Shown here one piece after another: positions 41,830 through 56,589 of a DNA stretch of 64,000 nt. Within the stretch, counting starts at the first letter, position 1. Every line of letters begins with the position of its first letter. The stretch spans positions 22,347,497-22,411,496 of the forward strand of contig CM055188.1 of NCBI GenBank assembly GCA_029224185.1, written 5' to 3'. The notes under the pieces were generated by a model that saw only the letters and a list, made by a program, of their open reading frames with translations, was not told where the DNA came from and did no database searches. The position numbers were made by a program, and so were the translations under genes. This DNA is from Karalla daura (Eukaryota > Chordata > Actinopteri > Chaetodontiformes > Leiognathidae).

Positions 41830-43970
41830 TAATGACTTTTTTTGCTCAATAATGGTCTTTAATTAAGTGACAAGCTTACCTTGCTTTGAAGTGGCTATTA
41901 GCTGTATATATATATCCAACATTAAAGTCACAAGTGACTGCACTTTTTTCAGTATGTTTACTCATTACAGAGTATTTGTACATAGTGGAATCACATGCTT
42001 ACTCAACAAAAGGCTCTAAAACCTCCATTCACAATTATATAGATCTATAAATGCATGCTTCATTTAATCTGATCTATGATGCTATGGCTCTTCAACTGCT
42101 TCCAAGGAGGGTTGACACATAGGCCATCTGAAGAAAATCCATCTTTGTATATTGAATAAATTGGCTGGACTCAAATCGTACATGAAACCATTTAAATTAA
42201 TTAATTTGACTCTTTATGCACTAACAGATCTTCACACAGTCATCCTCACTTCCCATCCCCCAACACACTCTCAGCAAGAAAAACAATCAGTTCAGATGAC
42301 AGAAATAAGATCTGAAGGAACTATTCTATTCTTTCCGTGAATAAGCTCATTGTTTCTGTACTCAGCTACTCAGCATGCTCAGTGTGAAGCAATCCCTGAG
42401 ATATTGAGCTTATATTGTATATAAAATTACTTTGCTGCAATGTGATGTTTTCATCAAGCTGTCAAGTGAATCTGAATTCAAACTACATATATCTGAAATA
42501 GGGAAATGTAGTAACACAGTTCACTTAGATCTGATAAAGCAACATCAACAGATGACCCTATTTGGCAATCTTTATACAAACCTGAAAACTTAAATATGTT
42601 AAATTACATGTAAGAGATGTATGTAAGAACTCCAATTCTAATCACTTTATTTCAGTATTTCATGACCTGAAGCAGACTAAAAAATGTTATTCATAAAATT
42701 AATTTCCCACAATGACAAACAAGCCACTATTGATAAAAATAATAAGAGAGAGCAAAAACAAGCATTTGTTGAATGGTGTCATATTAGAAATCACTAGGTT
42801 ACTTCACAGGAGGCTGCTGAATCACACCCTGTGGTCTCAGGTTTCAGGAACTGCACTCTAAACTAGGTCTGTGGCGATTACAGTCAACATTTTATTTATT
42901 CATTTAGTGGATCTGCTTACAAAGATAACACACAAAGTGCTGACAAACTTACATATATTCAATCATATACTAATAGTAGTGGGAATCTATTGACCACTCC
43001 TACTGCAGCTGCACAAGTAGGCCAACTGGACAAGCTTTAGATTTATTGAATGAGTGAGAAAAAGGATGATAGACACTGATAGACAGAGGATAGACACTTG
43101 CTATTTAATGAATCGGATTGTGGTGCCTCCAAAACCAGAAAAGAGCATGTGTGTACAGATGATGTAACAGATGGTTAATCAACTCAGAGTAAGCTGCTAC
43201 TGCCAATATTTCACAGTGAAAATCTTAGAAGCCTGCTTTGTATTTGTCCTGTCTGAACCCAACCAGCTATTGTTTCAATCATTTCAGCTGCATCTGAGCG
43301 AATGAAAAATTGGACAGGTGTAACCACACAAAATAAAAAAGGTTAGATTCAGCTAACGGCCACTTTTTGTTTTCCTCTCTCACTAGATCCTTGTGCGACC
43401 TGTGTGGCTCACTGAACAGGAGAGTGAAAATTGAAACCTCTGCTCTAAACCTCTGTAAGTCTAGGAAAGTCTGTTCACTTTCATGATGTCTAGATGGCCA
43501 AAACACAGGGCCTCTGCAATCTCTTTAAAATTCATGAAGCTGTTTTTTGAGTCTCTGAAGTGTCTCTGCATACAATTCAGCTTAGGTATCCAGAACACAG
43601 CAGTGCAAATATGTATAGGTACCAGGATCAAAGAAAAACATCTCCTGTGAACTGGCCTTAATCATACAGAATAGATTGGAGAATCTAGAATCAAGTCCAG
43701 AGGTAGAATAGAGTACTGAATATATTGGAGCATGTTTTTTTTCTTTTTCTTCAGGATGAAACTGATAATATCATCACTCTCACTGACCACTCTTCTCTCC
43801 TCTGCTCTCCATATCCTCCCACATATATGCTGATGTTCTTAATCTTATATATCTTCACCTCATGTTATAAAATCAGCTTTTTTGCTGATTTAAATTTAAA
43901 TTTGTGCTCGTAACAAACTTATTTGCTCTCTATCACCTCAACTGGCAATTTCTGGAAAGAGATTCAATTA
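41830..43970. other. Intergenic, nothing recognised
   Basis: AT-rich with no supported gene, RNA or repeat beyond short simple tracts. Confidence 0.5.
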
Positions 43971-43973
43971 CTT

Positions 43974-44092
43974 GGTGAATCAGAATGTTAGTTCCAATCT
44001 TCACCTCGCTTTGGAGATCATTACTGAACAATTGCTCTGTCTTATTTCATGGAAATTAGTCCATACTTATTCTCAAGGGCACATTATGCAGG
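43974..44092 (+). repeat. Diverged direct duplicate, copy 1
   Basis: It aligns by eye to 44834-44954 in the same order. Shared blocks are GGTGAATC/GGCTGAATC, TTCCAATC, a TT.ACCT block, CAATTGC and TTCTCAAGGGC(A/G)CATT. Copies are roughly 860 bp apart. Whether this is an old interspersed element or a local duplication is unresolved. Confidence 0.6.
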
Positions 44093-44833
44093 AGGGTGAC
44101 CTCTTAGCCCATGACCCTAAGCTATGAAAGGGTCTTGAAACACTTAGTTCAAACATTTGTAAAAAAAAAAAAAAAAGATGATTGGTGATGGTGCTTGGAT
44201 TGGTGATGAATTCATATATTACTCTTAATATTGTTTGCACAGTATTGTAATGGACTGGTTGTGCAGGTTATGGTCATATTGAAGTGATGTAACAGGTTAA
44301 TAAAGAAAGACAAAATGTGCAAAAATATGAAGCAACTATTTAGAATAATACACAAATGTATTCTACGCTATTATGATCTTAAAAAAAATGTTGAGAAAGA
44401 TGACCACATCACGATACATCACAAAGCTATCTTATTATCGTTTATTATATTTCTTATTATATTTTACTTACTTGAATGTCACAGTGACACTGTGTATGTC
44501 TGTCTTCATTTATTTTGAGAGGTATTGCTTGCATATTTATTGTTTCGCAGAGAGTTAGATAAGAACATCCCCTTTCAAGATCCCTCTCATGAGGGATCAA
44601 TCAAATAATTTGCTGCTAGTAACACCTTGAATGTTTGTTTCATCCTAACACCCACACAGTCAGAGAAAAAAAACAGCATTCCAAGCAGTCCATTATTAGT
44701 CTTATTCTAATTGTCTTGTTTCTTGTCATCTTCTTTTCTACCTAGTGTTGTTTAGATAAACATTAGAGCTCATTGTACATTGAAATTGTGTTTGTGATCA
44801 GGCATTACATTAGTTGTCAGTATCTGGCAGGGT

Positions 44834-44954
44834 GGCTGAATCACCCCTCCTCCTTCCAATCATTACCTGTATTTTGACATCGTAATTGAGCAATTGCCCT
44901 CTGTTGTCGACTAGGATTTTTTATGCTACCTTTTCTCAAGGGCGCATTGTGGAT
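44834..44954 (+). repeat. Diverged direct duplicate, copy 2
   Basis: Partner of 43974-44092. The longest shared block is TTCTCAAGGGCGCATT against TTCTCAAGGGCACATT. Length and block spacing are close to those of copy 1. Confidence 0.6.
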
Positions 44955-47900
44955 TGCCATTGTCATACTTATGGGTAGAGTGTAATATGGCTGCTACTGC
45001 AGGTCAGAGAACAACTACCTCACAGCACTTTATTTATGTTTATTTGCAAAGCTGTGTTCAGTTTTGTTGATTGTTAAACATCATAAGGTATCATGCTGTA
45101 AGTATCACATTTTTGTTAACACACAGGTTTGTAATATGTCAACAGGCATAATGATGCGGAAATAACACATTAATAAATTCTAAAATGTAATTATGTGCCT
45201 AATTGGTTTTTGCCATTTATGTTGTGACCCTGTCTTTCCATCTGGATCACAGATTCCATTTAGTGGGACTTTGTGTTATTACTTTTTGGGATCACAACTC
45301 TATATGGTAACCATTACTTATACCAGTACCATTATCAGTACCAGTATCAGGGAGGCATTAGTAACTGATGCTGATGCATCCCTTTTTCTCTTTTTTGTTC
45401 AGATTTTTCCTTTTATTGTACAGACCTAGCTTTTGACGCACACTCTCATACATATGGATACAACATATGTATGAGAGAGAAAAAACCCCTAAATAACATA
45501 TTTGTACAGATGTTTACCAAGGAATATTTGGAACAGGTGGCCAATACATGCACATAACACTGAATCGCCACATGACTTTATCAAATTATGAAATGAGACA
45601 TGCTTTGACACACACATTCCAAGCAGAGGGTGAGAAAAAAGAAAACGTTGTTGATTTAGGGGGTGGAAATATTTCTGGACAAATAATAGCCAGTTGCAGA
45701 GACTTCCTGGGGTCTCTTGCTGTCATGATGTTGCCTGGCAACCTCATAGTGGCAGTGTCTATACTTCAAAAAGTCACTGTTCCCCGCAAAGAAGTGGCCT
45801 GGCCCATCGATCCTGGTGAAACGGTATGCTTGTCATTCTCACAATGTTTCGGCAAAGTCTTTGCACAAACAGATATACAACTTTAATCTGCTCATTAGCT
45901 TTAGAGGTACAGATTGTTCAGGATTTTTTTTCTTTACAGTCTTTACACAGAGATTGTTGCCTCCATTAAAGGCATAGACATGAGAGTAATGTGAATTTTC
46001 TCATCTCAAAACAGCATCAGCTAATGTGTCTCTAAATATGTTAAATGCACACAATAATACATGTTCTATTACCATTGCTTAAATTAATACACGACCCATA
46101 GAATCAACTCAACAACAATATCCAATATCAGCTTCAACCATATTAGCATTTTGCTTTGTACGTTCTGTTTTAGATTAGAGGTTTCAAGGAGAGCCCACAT
46201 CTTTGTGTTACTGATCCTCTGATATATTTCCTGGTCCAATTAAACAGAAGTGACTGTTTCACATGAGTGGTTTTAACAACTTGTGCTACTTGAAATGTCT
46301 TCATCCTAGAACACTTTTATATTACCTTTCACAGACCTTTTTTCTGTTTGACAGGTCGAGCTTTCCTTACTTTGGAGAAATCTATTTTCAGCGTGAATCC
46401 CCTCTGGCCTCTTTTATGTCTGCATCCTCTGAGCAATTGAGGTTTTTATCACTGTTCCTGTTGTTTCTTTATGTCTCTGTAAGGTTCTTTGACATTGGAT
46501 TCTTTGATAACCTTTGTGCCTTTGGTTCTTTCAATCCCTTCAGATTGTTTTCTCTTTAACCTTATACTTTCAGCTTTTTTTCCAACCCCTTGCCATAGCT
46601 ATGGAATCTCTTAAGCTTTAGCAGGGTTTATTTGATGTTCACTGATTTTGTCCATAATTTAATGTAACACTCAAGTGCCTACAAACAAAGCTAAGCCCTC
46701 TGTAACAGCCCCGATCAATTGCTATCTCCCAGAGTACAAATAATTCATGAAATTCAAACAAAACAGGACATGTTTGATTGATGGGAAGGTTGTCTTTTAA
46801 TTTGTCTTTAGTTTGCTGTGCCTCAGTGAAATCATTAAGAGAATGCATAGCCTGTGCATTCCCTGCTATGTAAACTGTAATGCTCTCGAGAACAGTTCCC
46901 AAGAGGCCCCCTTTGGCTGCACGGTGACCTAACATGACACCACCCTTTGTCTGTCTGTGTCAGTGTGTGTAGGAAAGTAAGGGCATGTGTACAAATCCAT
47001 GTGTGCAAGTAGCGTACGTGTAAACACTCAACAGATCCTGTTTCCTGCTGCCTGTAATTAGAAGACTGACCAACTGCACAACAGTGACTAATATTCTCCA
47101 GAGGATCAACAGTGAGAAAAGCATCGGTCCAAAAGAAGCAGGTGTAAATGAAACATCATGCATGTGTGAGATTGTGATCAGGAGATGGATATGAAACTCC
47201 TCTTTCACACCTGAAGTATATGGGATGTTGCATCAGCTTATGTTTTCAGGGTTTAGTGACGGGAAGATTACTGCAATGTCATTAAGTCTTTAAGTCTTTA
47301 AACATACAGATGACAACATGCAAGATGTTATATCATGCACCTCTTGGTCGTTTATTGTTTTTGCTGTAAATTCATTTTACTGTTTTCATTTTAGTTTTAA
47401 TTTCATTGTGCTGTTATTTACTGGGACTATTTGTACATCAATCATCTATGAAGTGCCTTGTAGAGGAGCAAAAAAGTTCAGCATTTAAATACAAAATTGC
47501 AAAATACACGCTCAGTTAAGAACTAAACATTTCATAGCAGAGTAACACTCTCAGCTAAATATTAAAAAAGAAGCTTGTTTGATAGATTTTGTGACCACGC
47601 AGATCATCCAGGTCAGATAAGAATCTAACCTGTGAGTCAGTGAGAAAGGCAACAAACCCCAGACTGAACTGACAGGTAGGTGATACCTGGTGTCACCTCC
47701 ACTCCATAGTTTAGTGCCATAGTGCCATATCTTTACAATCTCCATCTGTTGGCTTCTTTTGTCAGAACCACAGACCTGAAAGTGCAGCTTTGAAACATTA
47801 TAGCTTCACTTTTCCAGCAGCGCTGACTCTGCTTTTTCTTCACTCTACTCTGTTGTGTTTTTTAATTGCTGCCTTTTTTTAAAGAAGACACATTTTTGAG

Positions 47901-48770
47901 GTGTTTTGTAGAATAAGATGACTCAGCAGCATACACATGGGGACATTGCACTTATCAGCTCCTATTCAAGAACCATTCATTCTACTTCACCACTTGAAAA
48001 AGGTTGAAATATGTATATATTTGATTTAAAGCAAACAGCTGTCGAACCTCCAGTCAGTTCCTCATCACGTTATGATACAACAACAGTAATCAAAAAATTG
48101 AACATTTGAATGTTCTCTGTTTCATATCGACTTTTGTGATGTAACCACGTGCAACATCCCTGTGGCTGGCTTTGAAGTTTTCCTCCAATGTCGAGCCTGT
48201 GTAAACAATCCAATCAGAGAGACAGAGTCATTTTCTCTCCCACCGAAAGTAGGACAGAGGTTAACTCAGCCCCGGCTGCAGGCTGCTCCGTCTGGAGCCG
48301 TCATTTCATCTCTGCATCCTGCGGTCTTACAGGGTTACTAGTGACACACTGCAGGGGACACACTGCTTGGATTACACTTGCGGAAGCATATTATTTCCGA
48401 AATGTCCACTGTAAGGATCAGGTGGCCAACAAGGCAAATTGAACAGCTCGAGTAAGTAACCCTGACCCACATAAGCCGGCCAGGGGTGATGAGTGAACAA
48501 TGAGGTTATATGGCAGGCGATGCTGGACAAGACAGCAAGAGATAAGGAGTACACCCTTCTGCTCAGTACATGGATCAATTCTCTCCTCTCAGTTTAGAGG
48601 GATAGCCATAATGTTGAGGATAAAGGAGAATTGATTTCATGGTGTCAACAACAGACATGGATGTCATTACAATGATCAGTGTTTTGCAACTGTGGGCAGA
48701 AATGGACTTAAATGATTGTAGGCAGAGAAACAGGAAGGTGCAAACCAGACAAAGCTTTTGAAAAACTGAA

Positions 48771-48802
<32 letters not shown>

Positions 48803-50050
48803 GTGTGTGTGTTTGTGTGTGTTTGTCTGTTAGTTCAGCAACATCGTTTTAGTCTGGATGACACATTGCCTTTTCAGAACCTTTTTATGTAACTCCTTTG
48901 TATTGACAGAGATAAGAGCTCCTCATCAAACGAAGTGTCTGGAGGGTCAGTGAAGTGCCACATCAGTCAGAGGATGAGATCTGACTCAAATATTATATGA
49001 CGGTCAGACGCATTGCCTCACATCATGGGTGAATGACTGGCCATGTTGTTCCTCCCTCATTTTTATTTAGTAACACTGTTCTCCTGCTATGATTTTACTG
49101 AGGAATCATTGTCGGGGTGCATTTTTCCTAATTGAAACCACATTGGAAAAAAAATACAGTATTATTATTATTTTTTTTAGGATCCTATTTTCATTGTTTG
49201 TTTGCAACTTTTATTTGCCTCTTAAATCCTCAAATGTGGTCATTCTAAGAACAAAATACTGCCAAAAGAAGCATATTATGATCCATCCTCTCCACAAGAA
49301 GAGTCCATAATGACAGGAAAGAGTGATTTTTGGCAATGGAAAATGCAACATTGTTGTAGTCTGTTGCTAGAGTAATGAGTTAAAAAGATTTTCATGAAAT
49401 GTGTGGTGAAGAAAAAATAAAAATGCTGAGTGCTACTGTACAAAGATTCACATTTTTAGCACTGGACTATTTTTCAAAGTCATTTTTCTGCTTATCTGAG
49501 CTTAACCTCATCAACACCTGCTCCCAGGTAAAATGTTTAGAGAAACAGCTGATACAGTCTACGCCATAAGCAGTGGACTTACTGATGGATACTCAAGCAA
49601 GACAGATCGCATAAGTGACAATCCAGCCAACAGCTGCTACTCATCTCATTAAGCATTACAACAGAATTACATATTAACATGTTTTTGACTGTGCTAATGC
49701 TTGATAATGTGACACATTGTGGGCAGTGAAGCATGCTCAGCAAGCTTGTGCCTGCTCAGGAATTTGGGTGTTTCTGAAACATTATGTTTAAAAAAAAATC
49801 TCTTTCTAGAAAACAAGTTCTCCAATTGAAGACTGAATATGTTGTTTTTCTTCAGCACTGACATAAAGAATGGTTGGCTTTGACTACAGGGAACTTGTCA
49901 AAGACACAAAGGGAGTCTAAACAAAAGACCTATGCTTGTTATGTATGTTTTGTTTTCTCAAAATTTTATCTGACTTCATTCATTCTCTGATCTGGTCATC
50001 TGGTAGTGCTAAATTTCTGATAAAATACTAATGGAGATTATATCTCTGCT
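44955..50050. other. Gene desert, middle part
   Basis: No gene can be supported. One open segment at about 45621-45823, bounded by an AG and a GTATGC, is discussed as a weak exon candidate. A GT microsatellite lies at 48769-48826. Confidence 0.5.
48769..48826. repeat. (GT)n microsatellite, interrupted
   Basis: GT units with single CGT and TTTGT interruptions. Confidence 0.95.
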
Positions 50051-52344
50051 CAAGCACTGCTTCGTGGCAGGCACTAGAGGAAAAAATGATTGCAACTGAG
50101 TAGGGCAGAAAGAAAATGTATCACATGAGAAAACTTTGTAGGACTGCACAAACTTTGATTGACTGTTACAGCGAGTTTAGGATGCCTCTCCGCGGTGGTT
50201 GTCTTTGAGAATGCTTGAGAACTTCCACTTTGGCTTACTTGGCAGCTCAGAGACAATTTTCTTACTCCCACTGTGAGCTTTGAGTGATCCTCCCTGCTGC
50301 ATTCCATGCAGGGTTGAGGGCTAGTCTCAAGTCATGGCTGCCTCTCTTTAATCAAGTTAGAAATCCCCTGAATGAAAGTGCCTGCGTGCTCACCTTGACA
50401 TTCATGCAATGCCTCTTGGCCTGCAGGATATCAATGATACTGCCATCCAGCAGAAATGGCAAACAAGTTAGAGGTGGGGAGTGATGATTTACCACTGTTT
50501 GTTAAAGAGTTTATTATATCACTGTCCGTCACTGGTAAAGCTCATCATGCTAAAGTGCAAATTTATTATGCTGAAAATTTTTAATTTTATCACTGCAGCT
50601 GAGTTTAGGTGACTTTTGGTTGTTGCATTGTTCTCAGTGGCTGAGGTGACATTTTGGCTGATTGTAAGCCAGCCAATTGTGAAATAAACAAGGGGGGTGA
50701 ATTCAATTCTAATCCATTCATGCCAATTGTGGGTGTCCCTTGCAGATGGGTCATTGAATTCTGTGGTGGAAATCTGCATTGCAGATCATTTCGCCTAGTG
50801 TTCTGTCTTGATGATAGATCTCAATCTCATGCGTACTGTCCAGAGTCAAAACAACTCTCAGACACCCATGGAAAGGATGAGAAAAAACTGAAATGGATTT
50901 CCAGGAGTAATTCATCTGCGGGTTTCAGTCCACCTCCTCTCATACAGATGAATGACTAAGGTACAGGAGAGCTACGGTTGTAATCCAAGTGGAACAAGAG
51001 GTTGGAAGATGGGAAGGTGGCAAGTAATTGACAACTCGAAAAGTTATTGTCCAAAGTGAGAGTGAGATTGTTCAGGGGGAGGTTTTACAACACAACATTT
51101 GAAGAGAAAAGATGAAAAATCTGGACTGTTTCATCATCTTTCCTAGTATGCACAAAAAGGAAGCAAGTTGGTGTAAATGTGTGGGCCGGCAATTTTTCAT
51201 ATAGTGAGAGAGAAAGAGAGAGACAGAGTGAGAGAGACAAACAGAGAGACTAGATAGATAGGTAGATAGAAGGGGTTATTGTTCATAGAAAAAGCTTGTT
51301 TGTGCCTATCCTCCTATCAGTAATTCATTTGGCATTGTTCCTTTGGCACCTTTGATTGTGGATTACATTATATCATTGTGCGAAAGTGTGTGTGACTGTG
51401 TGTGCACAGCAACATGGTGTCTAAAGTGACAGAAGGCATTGTGTCGTTTTCTGTCTTTGTTCTGGTGTTTTGTGCCAATGCATAATGTAACTTGCCAGAA
51501 TAAACACATAAAGAGAGTAGCACAAAATTAGCATCTCAAACAATGATCTGTGATAAAACAGAAGAGCAATTATCCATAGAAATGTCCAGGTTAATAGAAA
51601 GCCTCGCTGACTCATAAGGCCCCTTTAATTTTGCTGACATCAGATATTTAGACTACTTTTTTGCCTAGTTGGTGGATGGTAAAGATCAATCTTTGTGAAG
51701 GCTACCTTCATGAACATTTCTGGATTCCTTTTCAGATCCCTTTCACTTGATAAAAAAACAAGCATAAAGCGGTTGCCTTCCTTTCAATCTTTCTCAGTGG
51801 TCTTGAAATTGTAATTTCTGTTGATCTGATATCCCCATCAGTTACACAATAATTACTCACAGAAAGTAGAGCATTTTTTTTTACAGAATTGTTTTTGTGT
51901 TTTGATCGTGTATTTCCACTGAGATTTTTGTCTTAAATATGTAATCAAAGGTAAAACTAAGACTTGAAATGACAGGGCAGATCTAAAATGGCTGAAAAAT
52001 ACAGTGCTGTAGTTATCATCAGGAGTGTAAGTTTATATTGTGTGGCAAGAGAAGAAACAGGGAGCAGTATTATAATGTAGCAAATCCCTTTGCACTCTGC
52101 CACACAAACTTATGGTGGGCTCATTTAACTGTCTATTTACAGGCCTGGAGGATTCTTATGGCTAGATACTGGAGTTGCAGTTTGTCAGTGCATTCTTCAA
52201 AAAGCACTTGGTGGGTGCTAATCTCACATGAATGAGTCAAAGAATTACTCTGGAAAATCTGATGGACAGTCAGCAACAGTCAGCAGAAGGCAGAAGCTTA
52301 TTATATCAGCAAGGCTGAGTTGTTTTTGGATTTTGTGTTGATAC

Positions 52345-52347
<3 letters not shown>

Positions 52348-52384
<37 letters not shown>
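52348..52384. repeat. (GA)n microsatellite
   Basis: About eighteen uninterrupted GA units. Confidence 0.96.
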
Positions 52385-52387
<3 letters not shown>

Positions 52388-52550
52388 CATGAGCACTTAT
52401 TTCTGTGGTAATATTTTAAATCATCTGTGTTTTAGATGGACAGGTGGCTTTTAGGTATAACCTAGAAAACCATGGCCTAAATCCCTGGCTTATCATCTTC
52501 CAGAGAGGCATGTGCACACACAGACACCCGGTCACACAGACGCACACATA

Positions 52551-52572
52551 TACACACACACACACACACACA
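52551..52572. repeat. (CA)n microsatellite
   Basis: About eleven CA units inside a wider CA-rich stretch (52515-52600). Confidence 0.9.
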
Positions 52573-53739
52573 TTGCACATCACACATCACAGGGAACACA
52601 CCTCACAAGATCAAAAAGTCTGTATCTGATGCTTTTGGTGTAAGTTTCCAGATGGAAAAAAATATATATATATTTAAAGAAAAATCCTCTCTGATGATTG
52701 CTCGCTTTTAAAAGAAAACCCTTTACTTTTTTCTCTCTTCAGTGCCAGGAAACTGGAGAGGCCAGGGAATTATGTGCTCTGAACATTTTGTCTGAGCGTA
52801 CTGCATCAAAGTGACAGCTCCTTGGGATGCTGGAGGCAAGTTTGTGTCCTCTTTCTATGCACTGTAAGCCTTCGGCCCAGCATGGTGGTACATCATTTCA
52901 TAATTGTCCGTTTCCTGTTTGTTCTCAGCAACTCACTTCATGCTCTGTCAGTCAAAGTAACAAAATCCATATTTCGCACGGCAAAAGAAGCCACAAATCA
53001 TCCTCAGGGATCTTGCTTTGTTATAAGCCTAATGTATGCACCTGTTGTGTCTTTCAATGATGTATTGTATTTACAAAAGACAAACCATCAGGTGTGCTTC
53101 AAATATGCTGTCCCTCCAAAAGTCCAGTGGGGGCCAATGTTTTACACATGCTGATCTGTACTCATCTCATGCACATTTCATTTTTCACCAAATCCAGAGT
53201 TTGGATTATGTGAAGTACTCACTCACCATCTTACATGCACAACAGGTTGCAGTTCAAAGTGTTTTCTATCTCATTCTTGGAATGATCTGTTCCATTTTCA
53301 CTCCTTTCTTGGTTGTATTTTTATGCAGTATAAAAGACAATCTATAAAAATGGCTGTGGCTATTGCAACTAACTAATGAAAATAATGTTTAATATTATAT
53401 GTGTATGTCTATATTGTTTTTTTGTTTAAAACACCATGATATTTATATGGCATCAAACTCACAATTAGTGTTGATTGTTGTTGTAGCTCTGTCCAAAATA
53501 ACACAAATCTTAATTTTTAATGATACACAATTGGAGAAGATAGCCACTAAAATAGACCCTGTGCAGCTGTATGTCAATGTGCTCAGTCCAAATTACTGCA
53601 GAGTGGTTCACAGAGATGCAATATTTTCCATATTACACCTCACAATGGATTTTCTTTTAAACAACACGGCTGCTCATCTCTGCTTTTCAAATATGAAGAT
53701 GTAACAAATATATTCTTGAAAGGAAGAGGCAGAGAGGGA

Positions 53740-53744
<5 letters not shown>

Positions 53745-53785
<41 letters not shown>

Positions 53786-53820
53786 GAGAGAGAGAGTGAG
53801 AGAGAGAGAGAGAGAGAGAG
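53745..53820. repeat. (GA)n microsatellite, interrupted
   Basis: GA units with occasional GGGA, TA and TG interruptions. Confidence 0.95.
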
Positions 53821-56589
53821 CAAAAGAGAGGAAAATGAGAAAGATCATTTCCCTATCTGTGATGTTGCTTACCTAAGTTTGGCAAAAAGAAATTAATCAC
53901 CAGCTGTACTTAGCTCTACATATATCTCACATCTCAATTATTTCAGTAATTACAAAAAAGCAACAACAACAACAACAACAAAAAACAGCATTGTTGACAT
54001 GGCACAGTATTATTATGGGTGTATTTAGCAACATTCTGTATTGGACATCAATGCAGATGAAGTCATTAGCCTACAGAACACACCACATGATATCATTTGC
54101 TGAGAGTTATGTGGTTTTGCAGAGTTCATTCATTAAAGGGATAATTAGAAAAGTGTTGACAGTTGTTCTTTTGTTCTTGTTTGAAACATGTTATGTACTC
54201 TAAATGTAATGTCCAGTCATGAGGGTCGATTCAGATTTCTCATCTTATTGTGTATCATCTCATGTTATTGAGAGTATTATTATACAGGATGTCAGGATGT
54301 CAGAGAAACCTTCACACTTAAAGATTATTGTTATTTTTCTGTTCCTCATGATAAAAAATAAACTAGCCCCTACACTGTCATCTCCTCACGTTCCCTGCCA
54401 ACTTTTCTGTCTGCCAGCCAAAAGCCCTCAGGCACTGAACACAAATCTTTTTCCATCATAGAAGATTCTAGCCAACTGTAAATTTTTCCCCCTGCTCTGT
54501 TCTCAGAGGATCTAATCGAGGTCAAGGTGCATGACTCTTAAATGTAAAACTTCAAAGAGCTTCAATCTCAGGTCTCACTCTGTTCCTTGGGCCTCTTCTA
54601 CTTGAACTCGAGAAGACAGCGACAGGAAAATGAAAAAAAAGCTGCCCTAGACTTACAACGGGAAGGTAATAAGGAGTCTGAAACTAATATCTGTTTTTAA
54701 TTCATGTTAATGTTAATTGTTTTTGATTAATGCACTTACAGCATAGTTTGACACCCACAGAATACAATGCTTAATGCAAATTTAAATGATACCATGATGC
54801 AGCTGGAGGCATAATCTGATAATAGGGATTGTTTCATTAAAGAAAAGAAAATAATGAAGAGGAAGAGGAATCAGATGTCTACGGCTCCTTTATCTCAGTC
54901 TGAGCACCATAGAGCCTTTATTGTCAACAGTCCAAATTCAGTATTACTTCTATGAATCACTCTCAGTTAGAGGTTAAAGGTTGTCTGTTCTCCATCCTGT
55001 CCCACAGCATTAGTTGCAGAGCTTTAACTAGCTGTCAGTAACTGGCTAACGATCGTCTTCTGCTATTATGAAACCTGCTGCATTTCACAGTCTACTGAAA
55101 TTTGAGATTAACGGGAAAAGTTGGACCTGACACCATCAGCCAATTTCTATTTCATTTTTAAAACCTGACTGCCTCTTTATCTGGATAAGATGTTACCTTT
55201 TTGACTTACAGACATCATTTGTTTTCCCTGTTCATTGTTTGTTTACTTCAATCAATAGACTATAATTTATTAAAGAAATACTCTGTCAGAGCTCAGTGAG
55301 ATACAGGGGGTGAAAATGTGTACCAGTGATGTGTGAAACAGCCACTGACACCCCTCATTTTCCTCACTCTGTCTATGCATTCATGTTTAGGCTCAGTTGT
55401 TTTTGTATAAGGCTTATATTAAGTACATATTAAACTTGGAGGCTCTCTTTTGACAAACCTATATATAAACTTGGATGTAGATATCCTCCTCTATCCTCTT
55501 CTGCAAATGTGTCTCATGTGGTGATCCTCCTCTTTAAACAAAGCCAGAAATATGGTTAATCTATTATTCATGATGGCTATAGACACCTTCCAGTAACAGA
55601 TTTTCTCTTGTATATTTTGAAACAAACATTGTGAAAGAGAATAAAAGGACATGCTTTTCCGATGATGTTTATATATTTGAGCTAAGTCTTGCTTTGGAAA
55701 AAGGCTTTGTAGTGCAATCACATCATTTTTTTTTTCTTTGATGGGACATTAATTTTACTGCTTAAACAACCAACAAGAGACTCGAGACCTGCTACTGTCA
55801 GCTTTTCTCTGGGCTGGGAGAGGAGACATCTCATTATAGCTGTGTAGGGATCAGTGGGGCAGAATTAACTCAGAGTCTACAAATAGGCCATTTATCCTGA
55901 AGCACAGTTTGTAACACTAACCATCACCTTTCCAATCGAACTATATGAGATATCCACATTTGAGCTCTACTAAGCCGAGGCTTGTGCAAATGGAGAGAGA
56001 TGTTCGTGTGATGAGTCTTTCTGCCCCAATACTGTCTCAAAACACAAATGCAGTGAGTTTGGTTTCATGTAATTGTGAATTGAGCTGCTTGTGGCCAGAG
56101 GAAAGAAGTGAAAACCATTTGACTTTAATCTGTCAAACAGTCCAGCAACTGGCCAACGCACCAAAAGAGACTTTATAACATGTGACAATAAACAGGCTGC
56201 AAAGCACACTGTTGTCATCAATCAAGGTGTTGACAAGAGGTGTTGTTTTATCAAGACTGATACTTTGCTGTTGGACATAACCTACCTCGCAGAAGGTTTG
56301 TAAGGTTATGAAGAAATCAATATCAAAATGCATTTTAAATCTAGTAATCGAACAATGCCCTGCATGTTCCTGACTTCCAATTTAATTTCACTTATCAATA
56401 GCAGCAGCACCAATTCATACCTGTAGTAGTGGTGGTGATATTCAGATATATAAAGTCACATGTATAAGTATATAATCCTGGCAATAGAGGTAGAAGTGAA
56501 ATTACATAAACACTCATTAAATCTTAAGAGGTCTCTTTGAGATAACTGAAAGGCTCACTCTATAGTCTGGGGACTTTGAAGGGTTTAAA

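Larger units (their letters stand above)
50051..56580. other. Gene desert, distal-middle part
   Basis: No gene seen. It contains several simple repeats: GA-rich 51205-51250, GA 52348-52384, CA 52551-52572, GA 53745-53820 and AAC near 53960-53984. Open frames are short and lack splice or domain support. Confidence 0.5.

Noticed and set aside
52822..53347. Three overlapping frames of 77-110 codons
   Set aside because: Different frames with no domain, no splice sites and AT-rich composition typical of chance.
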